A stretch of 64,000 nt of DNA, from the NCBI RefSeq assembly GCF_016405965.1, contig NZ_JAEFCD010000017.1, positions 1-64,000 on the forward strand. The letters run 5' to 3'. This document shows, piece by piece, positions 63,415 through 64,000 of the stretch; positions within the stretch are counted from its first letter, which is position 1; every line of letters starts with the position of its first letter. A model generated the notes under the pieces. The model had not been told where the DNA came from. It did no database searches and worked only from the letters and a program-made list of their open reading frames with translations. The stretch comes from Alteromonas sp. IB21 (GTDB lineage Bacteria; Pseudomonadota; Gammaproteobacteria; Enterobacterales; Alteromonadaceae). A program made the translations under genes and the position numbers.

Positions 63415-64000
63415 ATGATTATTTCATCGCCAACTGACTATCGACGCGCTGCGCAGAAACGGCTTCCCCCATTCTTGTTTCATTATATTGATGGCGGCGC
63501 TTATCGCGAGCAAACGCTTAAACGTAATGAAGCAGACCTGGCTGACATCGCACTGAAACAACACGTGCTTAGAAATATGTCATCCCTTGACATCTCAACG
63601 ACGGTCTTGGGTGAAAAGCTAGCGTTACCTATCGCGCTTGCTCCCGTAGGTTTAACGGGGATGTACGCACGTAGAGGGGAAGTGCAAGCCGCTAAAGCAG
63701 CAGCAAATAAGGGCATCCCGTTTACTATGTCGACGGTGTCAGTATGCCCGATTGAAGAGGTCGCGCCAGAAATTAAGCGCCCCATGTGGTTTCAGCTGTA
63801 TGTACTTCGCGATCGGGGCTTTATGAAGAACGTGCTAGAGCGCGCTAAGGCAGTGGGCGTAACAACATTAGTTTTTACCGTCGATATGCCGGTACCCGGA
63901 GCCCGCTATCGCGATAAACACTCTGGTATGAGCGGCCCCTTTGCTGCAAGTCGCCGCGTATTGCAAGCCATGACTCATCCTCGCTGGGCATTTGATGTGG
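63415..64000 (+). CDS. lldD: L-lactate dehydrogenase (FMN), N-terminal part
   Basis: The first 195 codons of an FMN-dependent alpha-hydroxy-acid dehydrogenase; the frame runs off the window. The visible sequence closely resembles Escherichia coli LldD: start [10 protein letters not shown], Phe-His-Tyr-Ile-Asp-Gly-Gly-Ala-Tyr, Ala-Pro-Val-Gly-Leu-Thr-Gly-Met-Tyr, [11 protein letters not shown] and [12 protein letters not shown]. It oxidises L-lactate to pyruvate at the inner membrane. It is divergent from the BCCT gene across a 226-bp spacer in which I recognise nothing specific. Confidence 0.96.
   Translation, partial: MIISSPTDYRRAAQKRLPPFLFHYIDGGAYREQTLKRNEADLADIALKQHVLRNMSSLDISTTVLGEKLALPIALAPVGLTGMYARRGEVQAAKAAANKGIPFTMSTVSVCPIEEVAPEIKRPMWFQLYVLRDRGFMKNVLERAKAVGVTTLVFTVDMPVPGARYRDKHSGMSGPFAASRRVLQAMTHPRWAFDV

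Noticed and set aside
1-64000. Search for CRISPR arrays, insertion sequences, prophage genes, tRNA and rRNA
   Set aside because: No spaced identical repeats, transposase frames, phage proteins or RNA-gene signatures were recognised; short tandem repeats are reported separately.

Overview
The window is typical chromosome of a marine gammaproteobacterium, most likely Alteromonas or a close relative. The clues are several TonB receptors and a short lldD stretch that closely resembles the enteric protein. Codon use looks uniform. I found no tRNA, rRNA, insertion sequence, phage gene or CRISPR array. Most of the window is metabolism and transport, and one 31-kb block is a dedicated PQQ alcohol-oxidation island.

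Region 1 (1-15150). A minus-strand heme/iron uptake unit comprises a TonB receptor behind a Fur-box-like palindrome, a HmuY-like lipoprotein, HmuT, and a FecCD permease cut by the window edge. It is followed by an EamA exporter, a DUF6314 protein, two divergent TonB receptors (one siderophore-type), a large Asp-box/VPS10-like propeller protein, and the manganese exporter mntP preceded by a yybP-ykoY manganese riboswitch.

Region 2 (15490-26750). Housekeeping and accessory genes: a DUF1439 lipoprotein, a beta-CASP metallo-hydrolase with an Na/Pi symporter, the protein AMPylator SelO, an M24 peptidase, a divergent S-adenosylhomocysteine-hydrolase-like protein, a membrane diguanylate cyclase and an AEC carrier.

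Region 3 (26840-57590), the main feature. It holds cytochrome c PedF, a PQQ alcohol dehydrogenase, a quinoprotein-associated binding protein, a PQQ-associated ABC system (binding protein, beta-propeller, ATPase, permease), an M17 aminopeptidase, pqqA (23 codons), pqqB, C, D, E and a pqqF-like M16 protease. These are followed by a TonB receptor with a very Asp-rich insert, a porin, a SHOCT protein, a LuxR-type regulator, a hybrid histidine kinase, a FIST protein, a NosR-like flavo-polyferredoxin membrane protein, an ExaC-type aldehyde dehydrogenase, and a second NarL/NarX-type two-component pair. The alcohol dehydrogenase carries the Asp-x-Asp pair (D322/D324) that marks lanthanide-dependent enzymes. 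Seven copies of a 16-bp palindrome, roughly TCCT-MCYWWRGK-AGGA, sit 60-116 bp upstream of most transcription units here, including the kinase-regulator operon itself. I read this as one autoregulated regulon for periplasmic alcohol oxidation: alcohol to aldehyde by the quinoprotein, electrons to PedF, aldehyde to acid by the aldehyde dehydrogenase, with dedicated cofactor synthesis and possibly metal uptake.

Region 4 (57630-64000). A LysR regulator is divergent from mmsA-mmsB (valine/propionate catabolism). A BCCT osmolyte transporter and the start of lldD (L-lactate dehydrogenase), cut by the window end, complete the window.
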